NCBI RefSeq assembly: GCF_964340395.1
Contig: NC_135554.1
Location: 19,574,592-19,638,591, forward strand
Origin: Glandiceps talaboti
Taxonomy: Eukaryota > Hemichordata > Enteropneusta > Spengelidae
Direction: 5' to 3'
DNA length: 64,000 bases
The notes below the pieces were generated by a model that saw only the letters and a list, made by a program, of their open reading frames with translations, made no database searches and had not been told where the DNA came from. This document shows positions 51,641-64,000 of the stretch, piece by piece. The position numbers and the translations under genes were made by a program. Position 1 is the stretch's first letter, and every line of letters starts with the position of its first letter.

Positions 51641-53076
51641 TTTTTTGAAATCGTGTTTCTGTTCAGTCACATAGAAGTAGTGTATTTGATTGACTCTATC
51701 TTCTATGAAGACTTGTTGCCGTGCGATTGGTGGTGTGATTCAATAACATATTACACAATATCAGTTTCACACACACACAATGAGGAATACAGACATACCA
51801 TTATGGGCTGAGGGTAGGCTGCTTCTTCGCATGTTGGTTCATCTTTGAAATAATCATTGCCTAGATTAAAGGTTTGACGGTAGTGATTTGGCCTACCTGT
51901 CTTAACTTGTGCTTTCAATATTTTACTGTAATAAAGCCAGAGCTCTAAAATAATGCCAATGGCACTGTAGCACAACTGTACAGTTTGTGTGCTTTTTGAA
52001 ATAAAATGTTTATCCACATGCTGTTCCAGTCTTGTTATCTATACAATATCCACCATCTACCATCATTTTACTGTTGCTATGGGTAGTATCTTAGTTCCAG
52101 AGTGACTTATGTGTCGATTTTTTAAAAGTTTATCCAAATGCTTACCCATCCTTGTTCATATCTTTGAAATATACATGTATACCATCAGCTGATTGTTGGT
52201 ATGGGTGTGGTCTTGTTGCTAGGCAGATTTGCATACATTTCTTGAATGTTTATTCACGTGCCTATCCAACAATGTTACCGTCACAAAATATACTGGCATT
52301 TGGTTGTTGCCAAGGGGGCATGGTCATGGTCAAAATCTATCTCAAAGGGGTAGATTTTATAATGGACTGAGACGTAATAAGTGGGACCTGAGCCAATGAT
52401 ATTTGAAATTATACATGTATCTTAATTGTAGGTTTGAATGTAGAAACATAGTCTAGTTGCTATACATATTCGTTACGATTACTACGATCATCTCCACTCG
52501 CGTATGGTCAAAGTCTTTACTCTAGCACAGAAATCTGTGCAGCGCTACCCCTGACAGCATTCATATAAACATGATGATGTTATCATGTCCCCACGTGACT
52601 TAGTTTCAGGCTGGAGGTAGTAAATATTATTGCAATTAGTAATTGTGTAAAGGAAGTAACCAATTACGACTGCCTGTCAGTTTGTGATGGATTACTACTG
52701 ACACATGCTGTTTACCCTTGGCCCAGCTGGTGGTTGAGCCAGATTAAGTTTCCTGGTAACTTTGACTATATGGGAATGGAGATGATCATAGTAATCATAA
52801 TAAATGCATACATATAGGAACTAGACTGGCAGACTCTATGCAGGGGTTGAGAAGGGTCATAGCGAAAATGAACGTCAAGCCAGGAGACTAGCCCAGGTTA
52901 AAATAATCACAGCACCGTGATGGATATATTAATCAACAGATTGTAATTTTGATGAACCATAACATAAATACTGGTTTGGAGAAGAGTTTTCATAAATAAT
53001 ATAATATTTATTGTTATTTGCAACAGAGAATAAGTTACATTAACGACTTCAACTAATATAGAAAGAGTTGTTCTTT

Positions 53077-53166
53077 TTTGTGGCACAAGTGTCCAATATC
53101 AAGTATTTTGTGGTACAAGTGTCCAGTATCAAGTATTCTGTGGCACAAGTGTCCAGTATCAAGTAT
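53077..53166. repeat. 30-bp tandem repeat, three copies
   Basis: Units begin with TGGCACAAGTGTCCAATATC at 53081, 53111 and 53141 with one or two differences each. Confidence 0.9.
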
Positions 53167-54645
53167 ACATTACACTTAATTAGACCATGAACATCAAAAG
53201 TAGTGTGCATCACCTGTATAAAAGTCTCGGAGTTCCAGAATGTGGATATTGCATAGCAAAAAACAGCAATTATTTTAGGGTTTTTTTGGTACAGGGGTCC
53301 TAAATATCAAAGTTTATCTCCATAACAGAATAAAAATGGAACTTAAATAATCAGATAAATATGAAATATCTCATGGTTGAATGTTCCCCTGGGATTAGTT
53401 TTTCATGAAAATGAAAGTTGTTCATCTCATTTTTGTTTTCTCAATTTCAACAGACAAGGCAAAAATAAAAATTGTGTGGTTCCATTAATGCCCAATTTTG
53501 TGGATGGATGGGTAGGTAGGATTATTTTTATTTAATCTTTATTTATATTTTTTTAAATCACCAATGTGATCGCACTTTCTGTAAGATACACAGAAGACAT
53601 CGCATGGTACGTTGTATTCTGCCATATTGTTTTGCTCACAACTTCAAATCTCACTATTTCTTGCACAACTTTGCAAATTTTTTTTTTTTTTGGATAATTT
53701 TTTTCGAATTTTCTAAAAAAACATTTTAGGGTTGATAGCCAAAAAATAGGTTGGGTTGGGTTTCCAGAACCAAGCAATTTTTTTTTTGCCTAATAGCTTT
53801 AAAGATTTCTAGACTAAAGAAAAACATTTTTTGAGGTACGTTCTGTGTTTAGCAATGTATAGATTCAAGCAATCAATCCCATAACTTCTGAATAAGATAC
53901 ATGACTTCTTTATAAGATTTGAAACAAATGATTCAATGTTCTATTTGACATTTTTGGTCTTTCCTTATCACATTTCTTATTGATAATGACTACACACATA
54001 CAATTTATTATGTCTATAATGTCTATTTTACAGTAGTTAATTCAACTTGTATAAAACAATCAAATGTATTACATTAGCTATACATATTTTGTCAAGCTAA
54101 TTTCCAAAACTATTTCATTATTTTCTGGGACAGTGGGAGTACCATTTGTACATGTATCATGGGTGGGGTTTAAAAATAGCGCCGCAAACTGAATTTTAAT
54201 GTTCCTAAAACCCCATTTCATAATCCAAACAAGATTATTGTTCAGAATATAAAACATTGATATCATAGTAATATGACAAAGATAGGAAATCTATTTACCA
54301 TACTTTCATTGTTAAATGACAATAACTACTATCAAAATCGGGTCTGGTGTGGAATATTCAAGACAGAAGTATGCTACACAACAATGCTGTAACACTACAT
54401 TACAACTTCACCTCCCACCCTCCCCCTCCTCACATTACAACTTGCCTTCCCTCCCTCCTCACATTACAACTTCCCTTCCCACCCTCCCCATTTTACAACT
54501 CCCTCCCTCCCTCCCCACTTTATCATGCCCCCTCCCTAAAATGTGACAATAATGTAAGAAATATCAGACAGACACTGGCATTTAATAAGTAGACGTACCA
54601 TGATTGTTGATACTAAATAGATGTATAACAACAAATAAATTAAAA

Positions 54646-54750
54646 CGTACCGCACCGAAATACTTGGATAATTCCTAGCTTTCAACGCGGGTCTTCAAGT
54701 CTTCTTCAGGTTGAAAGCTAGGAATTATCCAAATATTTTGGCACAGTATG
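54646..54750. repeat. Long hairpin repeat
   Basis: The arms 54655-54686 and 54710-54741 (core GGATAATTCCTAGCTTTCAA and its complement) differ at only two positions. Weaker pairing extends to 54646 and 54750, and the loop is 23 bases. It may be the end of a retroelement or a foldback transposon. Confidence 0.75.
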
Positions 54751-57700
54751 AATTTTCACTATATTTGTAACGATTCACCTGCACAGATGAGTCTTCATCT
54801 TAAGATGTATAACTGAATTAAGTAGTCAAGTTTTATGCTAACCCTACCTTGTTTATTCTGCAGCAGGCTTCTTTATTGGACTCTCCAAGTAGTTTGACAA
54901 AAAATATCTCTTACATATCTCTTACTTGAATACAAGGCAGTGTAAATGCTTTGCAATATTACAAACTTATCATAAATATATTGGCAAAATTATTCATTTG
55001 TTACTAGTCTAATTTATAAAACATTGATTTTAACTAACTGCATTCTGCTGCTCTAATACTTTTCTCTATCTTTTGTTTCATACTACTCTTGAATTTACTG
55101 TAAATTGATGTGGCATGTGGTAGGTTACATACATACATGTTTGTTCAGTTGCCTATGAATCCCTTTATCTTTGTGAAATACACCATTGTTTGGTTTTTGG
55201 CATGGAGTGATGTGGCATGTGGTAGGTTACATACATGGTTGGTGGGTGTTTTTGTGATAGATATAATCACCTTGTGGTGAAGTTATCATAAATACTGACA
55301 GGCCATGATGAACATGTATAGTGAAAGTGTACTAATGAAAACATCACACAGGTCTTTCCATAGGTTGATTCATTCTACTGTGAGAGTAATCAGATCAGTT
55401 TCCATTGCTAAATTACAACATAATACATGCTATCACACATGTACCCACAGCTTGTCAAAAATAATCTTTGACAGATGTATACATCCTATCACATGTACCT
55501 GTTGCAAAATAGTGTGGTTTATGTACCCACAACTTGTCAGACATGATCTTTGATAGATGTATATATATCCTATTACACACGTGCATGTGGCAGCGTCAAC
55601 CACCTGAGGGCTCATATCATGTAGGTAGCCATCCCTGACTGTTTGACACATGACTCCATTAGTACCCCCCTCCCTTATTGTTCATACAGGTAGCCATCAT
55701 TTCAGTCACCTGACTGTCTTTAAGTTACTTCTGTCATTACATGTACAACTATTTTATCTACAATTCTTAACTTCTCATGAACCATTTAGCTTTACACTAA
55801 TTTTGAACATGTGCTACATCAAAATCAGATTGTAATTATACATGGCTGCCATATTTACTGGAATAAACTAGACTTTACAAATAACATTCATATGAATTTG
55901 TTTGATAACAAACTATCAGTACAAAAATGTAAATGAAAGTGTGGGAGAATTTAGCTCATAATATCTAAAATGTAAAAGTAGAGGATATTGAGAATTAACA
56001 TCACCAAAACCATGTCAACATGAATTCTTTTCATGTTGTTCTGACCACTGACATAGTGTGAACCACCAAGTTCTAATCACTAGGATAATCTAACTCAAGA
56101 CCTATAGTCTGGTCCTCTAGATATCAAATTCTGATCCTCCTCACATCAAACTGGTTTCATAAAATTTCCTGTAATCTTCATCTCATAGACGTCTCTACAA
56201 AGTTTCATCTAAATATGTCCATAACTTTTTAGATATCTTGCTAACAAACAAACAATGAAACAACCTTAATCAACTCCTGTTGGCAGAATTAAATAGAAAT
56301 TTGCATACTTATGAATGTTAGCTATTCTTTAATTTCAAAAGAAAGCAGGACAATTTTCTCTTGCTAATGACATACACTTATTTGCCATATATGTTCAGTT
56401 TTACGAATGATAATGAATAGCCTTATTAATTTCAAACTTAATATTGCTTTCACGATGAGCAAATGAAACAACTGATAACTGACTGTGTGTGCCATTTTTC
56501 ATTTCAAGTTGTGTCGACTTCGCAGTACACATACAGCCTATTTCAAATTACTGTTCACCAGTTCTGCTTGATACAACCACACTGAAAACAATAAGAAACT
56601 GCACAGTCCACACTGTTAAAGATAGCAAGACCATAATTTCTTGCTACATTTTGTCTGTTATGAAACAAACCATTTAAACATACTGTAACTAGACACAGAC
56701 ACATAGGCACCAATGTTTACATGTCTGTAGGTGATATCTGTATGTATGGTGGCACGTTCATTTCATTTTGACAAAATATTGCAACAACCTGTATTCATTC
56801 AATCTTGCTTGCTTAAAGTGTACACTACACAGTTTCTTATTGGTTACTGCGTGATTGCATCAAACAGAGCCAGTGAATGGTAATGTGAAATGGGTTGTAA
56901 GATTGGAATAATGGTATTTTCAAGACAGCAATTTTCACTATTCACATCCTCGAATGCGTGTGGCATACTTTGCAAAAATAATTTTCATAGTTTACCTCAT
57001 AATTTTGTCATAACTATGGAAACCGAGCTTATAGCTTTTACTAAGATAGATGCGCAAATGAAAATATTTGTGGTCTGATGTGGTAGATTACACAAGTGCG
57101 TGATAGCAGTGCCTTTGTTGTGTGGATGTAATCACCCTGTAATCAAGATAGTGTAAACACTGGAAGTCCTCAAAAATGTACACTGTGAGGTCACGGATAT
57201 CATCAGAAATGCCAATCACAGAAGGCTATTTGAAAAACAATGTATTATAATACAAATTATTTGTACACATAAACATGCAACAAATGGCACAACACATTAT
57301 CAAGTTCACACTATAACAAAAGTTTGATTGAAATATTGAAAATCTAAATGAATGAGTTGTGTGTTGCTGTGTTTTTTTCAGTTTTAGCACTGAGAACATA
57401 GCAGGGTTTCATCTCTCAACATATATGTAAATACATAAAAAAATAATTTTGATGTTTGATAAATATTCAACTGGTAGAGCTTTACAAGTTACATCTCCTG
57501 TAATGATAAAGTTCTCCTTAAAATAAAATTTATCCAATGCATTGACCCGTCGCTGAAAATTAAATGGAAAACAGTGAAAAGTTACAGGTTGTGAACCTTT
57601 AAAGTTTTCTGTCTACATGACTTTAGTATAGCTATCTCATCCATCTGTTTCAATCTGACCGTGATATCGGAAAACCCATTAATCTATCTGTCCAAAGATG

Positions 57701-57927
57701 TACAGAATTTCATGAGAAGTAAAGCAGATACAATATACTATTTTAAGATCACCTGTTGTGGCCATCTAAACCATGTTAACTACAGCATATTCAGTCCTTA
57801 TCTGCAACTACGCCCTCTAGTGGTAGGAGTTGAATAAAGCTAGAGGGTATAGTCGAAAGCTCTTGGTAATGCTTGGAATTCATGTTCCCTAAATGTGAGA
57901 TTTTGGTAAAAAAAAAACTTTTCAGCA

Positions 57928-57933
57928 TTTATT
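57928..57933 (-). terminator. Polyadenylation signal of the REXO1-like gene
   Basis: AATAAA on the - strand, about 190 bases after the stop codon at 58122-58124; the first canonical signal downstream. Confidence 0.6.
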
Positions 57934-58121
57934 CAAGTTTCCCCCTACACCATTTTATCCTGGTTCTCAATGAGGAAGACTACCAAAAGGAGTTTCACTT
58001 GACTTCCTCCCCTTCCCTCATCCAGTCCCCTCCATGTTTAGGGAGTTCAAACACCTTTCACGCACTACTGCTGGCTAAGCATAGTGACTTCCGATAGTAG
58101 TATTGGTTGATGGATGCATGT

Positions 58122-61100
58122 CTAGAAGTATTTCTTGGTTTTGCCATCTTCTTTAACTTTCCATCTCATTAGATCCATACAGGATACAGCATCTTCCTTG
58201 CTGTCATGACCACCAACTGTTGTTATGACAACAAACAAACAAACAAACAAACATACAGAATATGAAATCTATTGTTTTGTACTAACACACCAATTAAAGT
58301 TACAAACAAGCAAATATGCTTTATGAAATCTATTATACAAACACACAATGCATTTTACACCATGTACAAGCCAAGTTATTGTCTTTGAACAGACAATATG
58401 GATTTACATACCCTTGCACTGTCATGACAACCCTTGTCTATGTTACTAGTTCTTTAGGTGCTCGAAATATGTGTTCAAATGTCGTCATTATTATTGCCAA
58501 TTTTTGATAAATTATGCTCGAAGTTTTCTTATATTGTTTTTCTTAATCTGCCCAAATACTTGTGACCTAAGGATTTGTCACTACTTGTTTAGCGACTTGT
58601 AGTGACAAGGCCCCTTAGGTCACTTGTATTTTCTTTGGTTGAACGAAAAAATATTGGAGAATAATATGTAAACGTATTTTTCACAACAAAATCTGTAAAA
58701 CACTACTTTGAACCATTGATGTTCAGAAACACGCAATAAAAACAACATTTGTCAGTTGTGTTTTATGCCAGTCTCTTCACCAACTCAAAAAATCAAATTA
58801 CTATAAAATCCAAAATTTATCCTTACCATCATTCTGGATAATTCTACTGAGGTAGTCTCCCATGAGTGTTCTTAACGCTTTCTTGTACGGTGGACCAAGT
58901 CTATGCGGAAATACAACTGACGTATCCACAACGGTACTGTGTATCATCTGTAAGTGAACATACTATCGTCAATCAAGTTGAAAGGCAAGGGTCAAGGGTT
59001 GCCCTCTTATATACTATTACATATACACCAGGGATTACCCGTGTGTGCACATACTATTAACATTTGCAAACAGTGCAATACTGAAAACATTATAATTGCA
59101 TACCTGCATGCAAATGATATGCAAATGAGGTGATACAGTTCACTGATGAAATCACATGATCATTCAATATGATTTTAATGGAAATTTGCTGTTTCAGATA
59201 AACAAATGCAATGTCAAGCCTTCATAGTTTTCACAGCCCCAACTGGTGTGCTGTATGGCAAAATTATTGTGCAAATTTGAATGTTGTCTCAAGATACAGA
59301 GTTTCATAATGTATTGAACAATCTGCTATTTGACCTTGAATATGGAGGTCAAAGTCAAAGGTCAAGGTATAAAAAGAAAGCTTACCTTTGCTAATATGGG
59401 TATAGACATTTAAAAGGAGTCTTTGAGTATGCAACTTTTTGAGTTAATGTTGAAAGAAAATTTGGGTCATTTCACCTTGAAAATGTTTTATCTTGGTTAT
59501 GGTCAAAGGTAAATGTCTCATTTGGAAGCTTACCACTACTAATGTGGTGGTAGACACTTGAATGGTGTCCATATGTATCAAACCTTTGGAGATAACATGC
59601 CAATGTGTTTTTCTTATCACAAATATCGCCACCATTTTGCTTTACAGGTCACAGTCACAAAATGAAGTGATTTACAATACATTAAGTGATATATATATAT
59701 ATATGAATATGATTAAAAGTGGAGGTGAGGGGAGGGGAATCTTGAATCAAATGTAAGAAAACTGAAGATTGAAAAATAAGTACCTACCTTTAATGCCAAC
59801 AGATCACTTTCTAAGCTGTGTCCTATAAGTATAGTATCAGCACTGAATTGATTGAGTAGAACAGCTTGTACATCACATAGTACAGTCGTCACTGGTTCCA
59901 AGTCATCCTCTGTTATACCACTGAATCTGAAAATCACAAACAAATTGACATCTTTAGTAACTTTTCTTTCCTCAATATCTTTGCATACAGAAATTATATG
60001 AAACTAAGAAACTCTTGGATATTGAAAATCTCTCTATTTAAACAAATTCCTGTTAGGTAATCAGTGTTTTATGCCTTGAAGTTTGCAATGGGTACTACAA
60101 TATATTTTTGAAGGTAAAATACTGTAAATGAAGTCAAATTAAATATGTACTTTTCTTTTGATAGCGAAGTGGAAGGGGGGGGGGGGGGCTTTGTGCAAAA
60201 CTAAAAGAATTCAGATTTTATTCTACACCAACCTTTAGATGTCATTCACCCCTTACAAATACAGAGGTATGATTATCTATGTTATGGGCCAAATTTTCAA
60301 TCCTGGGTCAGTATCTCGACACTTCCCAACATGTATCAAACCAACATTTTCATGAATACAGTCCCCAAAATGTAACTTTTTTTCAAAAATACAGTGACAG
60401 ATTTCTTTCCTGTATATTCATAAAACCGTAGTTCAACATTAGGAGATAACAAATACTGGTTCACTAACAGAATGAAACCAAACTGACAATATACAATACA
60501 AGGGCATGTGCACACTACAGTATCTTAGCCACAATTCTCTCTGATGTTTATGTTTGGAGATTCCTTATTTTATAACTTCTTCATTAACTCACATTTGTCA
60601 ACATTTTAAGTATGTAATTATGTTCAATTAATATGTAACAAAAGTACGCTTAGGAATCAAAAATAAAGTTATACATTTTGCGTAAAAATGTACTAACAAC
60701 TAAATGAAACATGTACTGTGAATAAAACACTTTTCAATGTCAAAGTATCATTAACTTGGGTAGTCAGCGTGTATGATGAGTTTTTGTATGTAAATTTCTT
60801 TTGTCATACCTATTCAAATAAATCTATATCTTTGGCAAAGTCATAACAGGTGCAAAATGTTTTCCTTAGGTTCGTAGAAAATATTTTGCATGTTTTTCAA
60901 GGAAATCTGTTGGCAAATTTCTAAAATTGCTATCTCCTCCTACAATATATCATTGATACCGGAACCAATGAAAATATGGATTCAGAAACTCATCAGTGTC
61001 AATTCTACGCTTCACAAATGACAAAAATATTCTTACAAATCCCTGTACACAAGTGGGATTAGTCTTACTTCAAGGAGATGATGTCCAACAGTATAAATCA

Positions 61101-61967
61101 GAGAGAGTTGTGGGTAAAGTCTTGTACAGTGATGTAGAGGACCAAGAAGTATCACAGAAATTTATCCAGAAGTCTTACAAAGTTGAAAGGTCACCTTACC
61201 TAGTATTGTAGTCTATAATAGGGTGGTCCGGTTTAACAAGTACATCATAAATAACTTCATTATCCGCATTAACTATAGTAACTCGTGTTAATTCAAGACC
61301 AATTGTTGTATAACACTGTAAATTAGAACAAATTCAGGATTATATCACAAGACAGATAGTCTGTAGAATTTTCTTGGAATTTTTAGTCTTACAAGAAGAG
61401 ATCAAATTCGGAATTTTTTTTCTTTGTTAGGTCATCATTATGGCTGAATGTTAAAAAAAGTGGCTCAGAATATACAAGTTGTCAGTTTGAGTCTTGTTAC
61501 TATGGTTTGTTTGTGAATGGCTCAAGTCCTTGTGAAAGATTTGGGAACCTGGTAGGACAGAGGTTGCTCTGTGAATGCTTCAATCATCATGCGTATACAG
61601 GGACTGCAATGAATTGTATGCACCCCAGGGATCTGTAGTGCATACAATTATAGGAGTATTGCACCGATATAGGTCTGTACCTGGGGTAATAATTGTACAC
61701 AGCTACAATCAGGTCACTCATTGTGTAAGCCACTTCACTGTTATCATGATTAATTATTAAAATATGAAATTAAAACTGACCATTTCACAGTCCAAAGCAT
61801 ATACCCCTGGATTGCCATCATCAGGTGGTGACTTGGCCATAGTTGTCATATAGCCTTCCAAATTACCAGTTTTATTATCACTAACGTGAAGCTAATGGAA
61901 AGCATAACAAGAAAGAATATTTCTGTGAATTTGTAGCTGTACATAAGTATTCACTTGGTTTGTGTGT

Positions 61968-62027
<60 letters not shown>

Positions 62028-63906
62028 TCATGTTTTTGTGCATGTTATATGGTTGTGTGTACTCATGTACATGTTTGTATGTATGTATGTATGTATGTAT
62101 GTATGTATGTATGTATGTATGTATGTATGTATGTATGTATGTATGTATGTATGTATGTATGTATGTATGTATGTGTACATGTGTATGTGTATGTGTGTGT
62201 GTACATGTACATGTTTGTTTGTATGACTTTATTTAAACTCAATAAATTGTTGAGCCAAATGCTCTTCTAACACAATGTTGAGTAAGTAATGTATACTTTA
62301 CCACATACACATGTACATGTGTGTGTGTGTGTGTGTGTGTGCACATGTACATGTGTGTGCATTTGTTAGTATGTGTTCTTTCATGTCCATCTGTATGTAT
62401 GTGTTGACACATAAATTTACAGAGACAAGTCCAACTTTATTGCACTCCTTACCTTACAAACACAACAGCCTTTACTCTGCACATCTCCTTGACAACATGA
62501 AAAGCGACTCTCCATCACTCCGCCAACTGTAAGTAAATCAACTGAATTTATTATACTCGGCTGGACATACCACTAGATACATCAATATTCCACATCATTT
62601 TACATAAATTTGTATATGCAAATATATATATCTCCAATTTAACTAGGCAGATAGGACTGTAGGCATAATAGAAGGTTTAACAAAGAATACTACATTGTAA
62701 ATTTGCACATTTGAGTGACCTTGAGGCAAACTTTGGACAAATATTTTAATTACTGTAACATAATAACATGGTACAGAACTAGAGACCAAGATTCTAACAA
62801 GTTTTCTTACATACCTTTCTTCTTCCAAAGTTTCCCCCAGTGGTAGACACATTCTTCTCTTGTAACGTAACGACCACCAGGTCTCACAATGTATACTTTA
62901 CCACATCTAGTACAAATCCTCTGATCAGCTGTTAGAATTAGGTAAAAATTAAATAAACTGTTAAAGTTGGTCTTGTCTGAGGATTTTTCAATGTTTCAAA
63001 ATCATGTCGGAATACCTAAGAATTAACTTTCTATATACCCCTCCTCATACTTTTGGTCTGTTCCTTCATGATGATAACCAAATATGGTTATGTTGGCACA
63101 TATTAGCATACCATTCTCCAAATATGGCTATTGACGTATGAATATCTAAATATGGCTATATTCCATAACAATTACCAAATATGGTTATGCTAGTATACCG
63201 ATCACCAAATATGGTTATGACTTGCAAAAAATGGCAACCAGATATTAACATGTAACTCATCAAATATAACTTGTATGTTTTTCAGCATATTTAAACAAAA
63301 CAGGCTACAGTAGCATATGACACACCAAATATGGTCATGCTAATTATGTACAACTGACTAAATATGGCTATATTAACATATGACTTCACAGCTATGTTAC
63401 AGTATGGCCCACCAAATATGGTAATGTTAATGTACAACTAACCAAATATGGCTATGTTAATAGATGACTCCCCAAATATGGAACAAACCAAATGTTAAGG
63501 TATGACTCACCAAATTTGGCTATGTTATGTTATGACAAACCAAATATGGCTATGTTCATAGATGACTCACCAAATATGGCTATGTTATGATGACCAAATA
63601 TGGATATGTTATGACGACCAAATATGGATATGTTAAGTTATGACAACCAAATATGGATATGTTAAGTTATGGCAACCATGGCTATGTTGATAGATCACTA
63701 ACTAAATACAGCTATGTGAACACATGACTCACCGAACATACCTTTGCTAGTTTCAAACTTACCATCATTAGTAATATTTTTCTTATTCTGTTCTTTCATG
63801 ACAACTGCCATTCCAGCTTTGTCAGGAGAGGGTCTTGGGAAACCATTTTCTTGTAACTGCACTTCTGATAGGATGTAAGTCTTTAATTTTTCATAGAGTG
63901 CAGCTC
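58122..63906 (-). CDS. REXO1: REXO1-type 3'-5' RNA exonuclease, C-terminal part (gene runs off the right edge)
   Basis: The gene encodes a DEDDh-superfamily RNA exonuclease of the REXO1 (Rex1/GOR) group, a nuclear enzyme family that trims 3' ends of structured RNAs. Eight - strand exons in coding order: 63763-63906, 62815-62928, 62453-62526, 61781-61891, 61200-61315, 59788-59926, 58827-58947, 58122-58216. All junctions are GT/AG with matching phases. Motifs: [14 protein letters not shown] and [11 protein letters not shown]; a cysteine-rich segment ([11 protein letters not shown] ... [10 protein letters not shown]) as in REXO1; [12 protein letters not shown]; exonuclease motif [46 protein letters not shown]; motif [34 protein letters not shown]; and motif [20 protein letters not shown] before the stop. 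All catalytic acidic residues and the histidine appear intact. The large N-terminal part expected for REXO1 lies outside the window. Confidence 0.93.
58558..58627. repeat. 70-nt intronic hairpin
   Basis: The arms TGTGACCTAAGG...TTGTCACTAC and GTAGTGACAAGGCCCCTTAGGTCAC fold around a 6-base loop with one small internal loop. It lies in the last intron of the REXO1-like gene. It has the size of a short pre-miRNA hairpin but could equally be a foldback element; no evidence of expression. Confidence 0.7.
59320..59650 (-). repeat. Dispersed repeat with AGGTCA half sites (inverted copy)
   Basis: Related on the - strand to 51030-51640, with GGTCAAAGTCAAAGGTCAAGG (59348 onward). Two units share GTAGACACTTGAATGGTGTC / ATAGACATTTAAAAGGAGTC phrases. 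It lies in a REXO1 intron. Confidence 0.6.
61960..62173. repeat. (GT)n and (GTAT)n microsatellites
   Basis: A GT run (61960-62022) and a GTAT run (62077-62173), in a REXO1 intron; a further GT run occurs at 62319-62341. Confidence 0.95.
63078..63656. repeat. Degenerate tandem array of CArG-like units
   Basis: An irregular repeat of about 30-50 bases built on ACCAAATATGGCTATGTTA and ATATGACTCA, in the intron between REXO1 exons 63763-63906 and 62815-62928. At least 14 copies contain an exact CC(A/T)6GG palindromic core (CCAAATATGG or CCAAATTTGG), the first at 63078-63087 and the last at 63647-63656. Confidence 0.9.
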
Positions 63907-64000
63907 CTAACAGAAAAGACAAAAGACAAAATTTAGACAACTACAGTGAAGACTTGCAAAAATTGTTTTTGGGAAATGTCTTGAAAAAAACCCGCTAACT

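Larger units (their letters stand above)
50850..57900. other. Zinc finger-REXO1 intergenic region
   Basis: About 7 kb without a gene I can support. It contains copies of the TGACCT-type dispersed repeat (51030-51640), an AATAAA at 51930-51935 that may end zinc-finger copy 2 transcripts, a 30-bp tandem repeat (53077-53166), a long hairpin (54646-54750) and several imperfect duplications. Among the last, TGATGTGGCATGTGGTAGG occurs at about 55107 and 55208, and TGTACCCACA-CTTGTCA at about 55439 and 55520. The open frames are short and featureless. Confidence 0.55.

Noticed and set aside
61955-62270. CRISPR-like or satellite gene array from regular GT/GTAT repeats
   Set aside because: Simple microsatellites without unique spacers, in an animal intron.

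Overview
The window is nuclear DNA of an animal. It has spliced genes with GT/AG introns, TATA-box promoters, replication-dependent histone genes ending in the animal stem-loop, a tRNA-derived SINE and abundant microsatellites. The histone proteins (an H2B with a [11 protein letters not shown]-type tail and a KRKRKRKES basic run) and a cellular RNA-dependent RNA polymerase gene point to a marine-type invertebrate bilaterian, either a lophotrochozoan or an invertebrate deuterostome. I cannot place it more precisely from sequence alone.

Layout, left to right. (1) 0.5-13.8 kb, + strand: a complete STIL gene (centriole duplication). I could assemble 15 coding exons into an uninterrupted frame of about 1,346 codons; a TATA-bearing candidate promoter and non-coding first exon lie 2.4 kb upstream. 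(2) 14.9-17.95 kb: a small histone group. H4 and H2B are on the - strand and H2A on the + strand. H2A and H2B are divergent and share a 350 bp promoter. All three carry the 3' stem-loop and a purine-rich downstream element. A tRNA-derived SINE lies between H4 and H2B. (3) 20.8-26.8 kb, + strand: a complete four-exon gene of about 1,474 codons for a cellular (two-barrel) RNA-dependent RNA polymerase with an intact DLDGD catalytic motif. This is the most striking gene here, because such enzymes are patchily distributed in animals. (4) 26.8-41 kb: mostly non-coding DNA with microsatellites and small inverted-repeat elements. It holds one intronless Tctex1-domain (dynein light chain family) gene on the - strand at 36.4-36.8 kb. 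(5) 41.1-50.9 kb, + strand: a tandem pair of paralogous two-exon C2H2 zinc-finger genes with 9 and 11 fingers. They share an N-terminal domain of about 50 residues that I do not recognise. The first copy also has an internal array of 24-residue repeats rich in the sumoylation-type motif VKSE. (6) 50.9-58 kb: non-coding, with short tandem repeats and hairpins. (7) 58.1-63.9 kb, - strand: the eight 3'-terminal coding exons of a REXO1-type 3'-5' RNA exonuclease; its 5' end is beyond the right edge. One intron holds an array of at least 14 CC(A/T)6GG (CArG-type) boxes.

These are independent eukaryotic genes, not an operon. Functional links are only thematic. RdRP and a REXO1-like exonuclease both act on RNA, and STIL and the S-phase histones are both tied to the cell cycle, but nothing in the sequence shows co-regulation. 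Most open frames elsewhere are low-complexity or antisense shadows. The intergenic stretches contain no coding sequence that I can support.
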